Shown piece after piece: positions 63,239 through 64,000 of a stretch of 64,000 bases of DNA (positions are counted from its first letter, which is position 1; every line of letters starts with the position of its first letter). Under the pieces are notes generated by a model. The model did not search any database. It saw only the letters and a program-made list of their open reading frames with translations, and was not told the origin of the DNA. The position numbers and the translations under genes are program-made. Source of the DNA: Marinobacter changyiensis (GTDB taxonomy: Bacteria > Pseudomonadota > Gammaproteobacteria > Pseudomonadales > Oleiphilaceae); the NCBI RefSeq assembly GCF_009193265.1, contig NZ_VZZZ01000002.1, positions 600,712-664,711 on the forward strand, in the 5' to 3' direction.

Positions 63239-64000
63239 ATGATACTTAAATTTGCATGGCGTGGCCGGAACCTATACCGACTTGCGCGATTCTCTCTTTT
63301 ACGAAAATCCTATCTTGCTTTCATTCTCTCTCTGTTCAGCCTTTTCCTGCCCAGCGTTTCCTACGCTGAAGCATTGGTCAATGGCGGTTTCGTGACGGGT
63401 GCGATCAGCACGCCGGGCGAAGAGGACAGTTTTAACTTCACGGTTGATGCAGGTCAGTATGTAAACCTGAGCGTTGCGGATATTGACAACACCTCGCTGG
63501 CGCCGCGGATCCGACTTTTCGCCCCGGATGGTGAATTCCTGACGAACGGATCGGGATCAACAGTGGGCAGAATCCGCAATTTTCAGGTACCCCAGACCGG
63601 CACCTATACCGTGCTGGTGGACGACGTGACTCAAGGCGGGGCGCAAACCGGAAACTACGAACTGCATTTCGCCAGCGCGCCTGGTGCTGATGAGCATGGG
63701 GCCCTGATAAACGGTGGTTTGCGGACCGAAGTCATCAGCACAGGGGACCTCGACACCTACACGTTTGCCGTGGAGGCGGGTCAGTACGTCAACCTGAGTG
63801 TTTCGGACATTGACGAGACTTCGCTGGCGCCGCAGATTTGGCTTTACAGCCCAGATGGCTCGTACCTGACTAAAGGATTGGGATCAACAGTGGGCAGAAT
63901 CCGCAATTTTCAGGTACCCCAGACCGGCACCTATACCGTGCTGGTGGACGACGTGACTCAAGGCGGGGCGCAAACCGGAAACTACGAACTGCATTTCGCC
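63239..64000 (+). CDS. Secreted repeat protein with PPC-like domains, 3' end cut by window
   Basis: The gene starts at ATG 63239 with GAGGA 10 bases upstream and runs off the right edge still open. It reads MILKFAWRGRNLYRL, then a signal segment (LAFILSLFSLFLPSVSYA, cleavage about residue 44). Repeats of about 109 residues follow: LVNGGFVTGAISTPGEEDSF, AGQYVNLSVADIDNTSLAP, IRNFQVPQTGTYTVLVDD, TGNYELHF. These resemble bacterial pre-peptidase C-terminal (PPC) or related jelly-roll domains. The start and the first two repeats are seen. The full length and C-terminal domain are unknown. Presumably exported, perhaps an adhesin or a protease relative. Confidence 0.85.
   Translation, partial: MILKFAWRGRNLYRLARFSLLRKSYLAFILSLFSLFLPSVSYAEALVNGGFVTGAISTPGEEDSFNFTVDAGQYVNLSVADIDNTSLAPRIRLFAPDGEFLTNGSGSTVGRIRNFQVPQTGTYTVLVDDVTQGGAQTGNYELHFASAPGADEHGALINGGLRTEVISTGDLDTYTFAVEAGQYVNLSVSDIDETSLAPQIWLYSPDGSYLTKGLGSTVGRIRNFQVPQTGTYTVLVDDVTQGGAQTGNYELHFA
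63553..64000 (+). repeat. Tandem 327-base repeat with identical 121-base part
   Basis: Bases 63553-63673 recur without a single difference at 63880-64000 (period 327, or 109 codons). The first parts of the two units have diverged. Perfect identity over one third of the unit, with drift elsewhere, points to recent gene conversion or unequal crossing-over. Confidence 0.93.

Overview
The window looks like a chromosomal segment of a marine or halophilic gammaproteobacterium. Marinobacter or a close relative is my best guess. This rests on the mix of families (Tad pilus TadG, NhaD antiporter, RegA/RoxR-type regulator, BolA, YciO, YebG with a LexA box, EgtB/EgtD) and on general codon style. It is an inference; no 16S or other marker gene is present.

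Layout. 0-3.7 kb: the end of a Tad-pilus gene, an AraC-type regulator with a degenerate receiver, a gene-poor stretch with a TRAP-transporter (DctP) remnant, and a metallophosphoesterase. 3.8-8.8 kb (minus strand): a three-gene signalling operon of OmpR-type regulator, secreted LysM/FecR/beta-sandwich protein and CHASE2-PAS histidine kinase. 9-13 kb: housekeeping genes (topoisomerase III, BolA, YciO). 13-17 kb: an AttEFGH-like ABC exporter with its CrtC/AttH lipoprotein. 17-23.4 kb: small conserved proteins, SOS-controlled yebG, two TPM proteins with LemA, a MotA/OmpA-like pair and a flavin reductase. 23.5-24.6 kb: an Xre/RES toxin-antitoxin pair. 24.7-34.4 kb: a copper-resistance island with a CopRS-like two-component system divergent from cupredoxin, copA (multicopper oxidase) and copB, followed by a permease, a small membrane protein, a YHS-containing P1B ATPase and a DUF302 protein. 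34.5-38.4 kb: ergothioneine genes egtB-egtD, divergent from an unassigned ATP-grasp enzyme. 38.5-39.5 kb: a cation-diffusion facilitator behind a MerR-type promoter.

41.2-45.5 kb is a zone of gene decay around an intact nhaD. A biotin carboxylase is fused by deletion to the last part of a biotinyl domain, an MFS gene is frameshifted, and a RegB/PrrB-type sensor kinase carries two in-frame stops while its RegA-type partner is intact. 45.7-50.8 kb holds a GAF-PAS-GGDEF-EAL protein and a chemotaxis receptor.

From 51.5 kb the window is accessory DNA. A 46-bp 3' fragment of tRNA-Arg(CCU) is an attachment site next to a P4-type integrase. It is flanked on both sides by 12-bp-spaced direct repeats. 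The element carries an AlpA-type regulator, small unknown proteins, a P4-type primase-helicase, a 24-bp inverted repeat that is a candidate origin, and an HGGxSTGP-type protein. It has no recognisable virion or conjugation genes, so it resembles a satellite-type element. 59.1-64 kb contains IS3 and IS66 debris surrounding a lipoprotein of seven tandem 66-residue beta-propeller repeats. The window ends inside a secreted protein with 109-residue repeats whose DNA is partly identical between copies.
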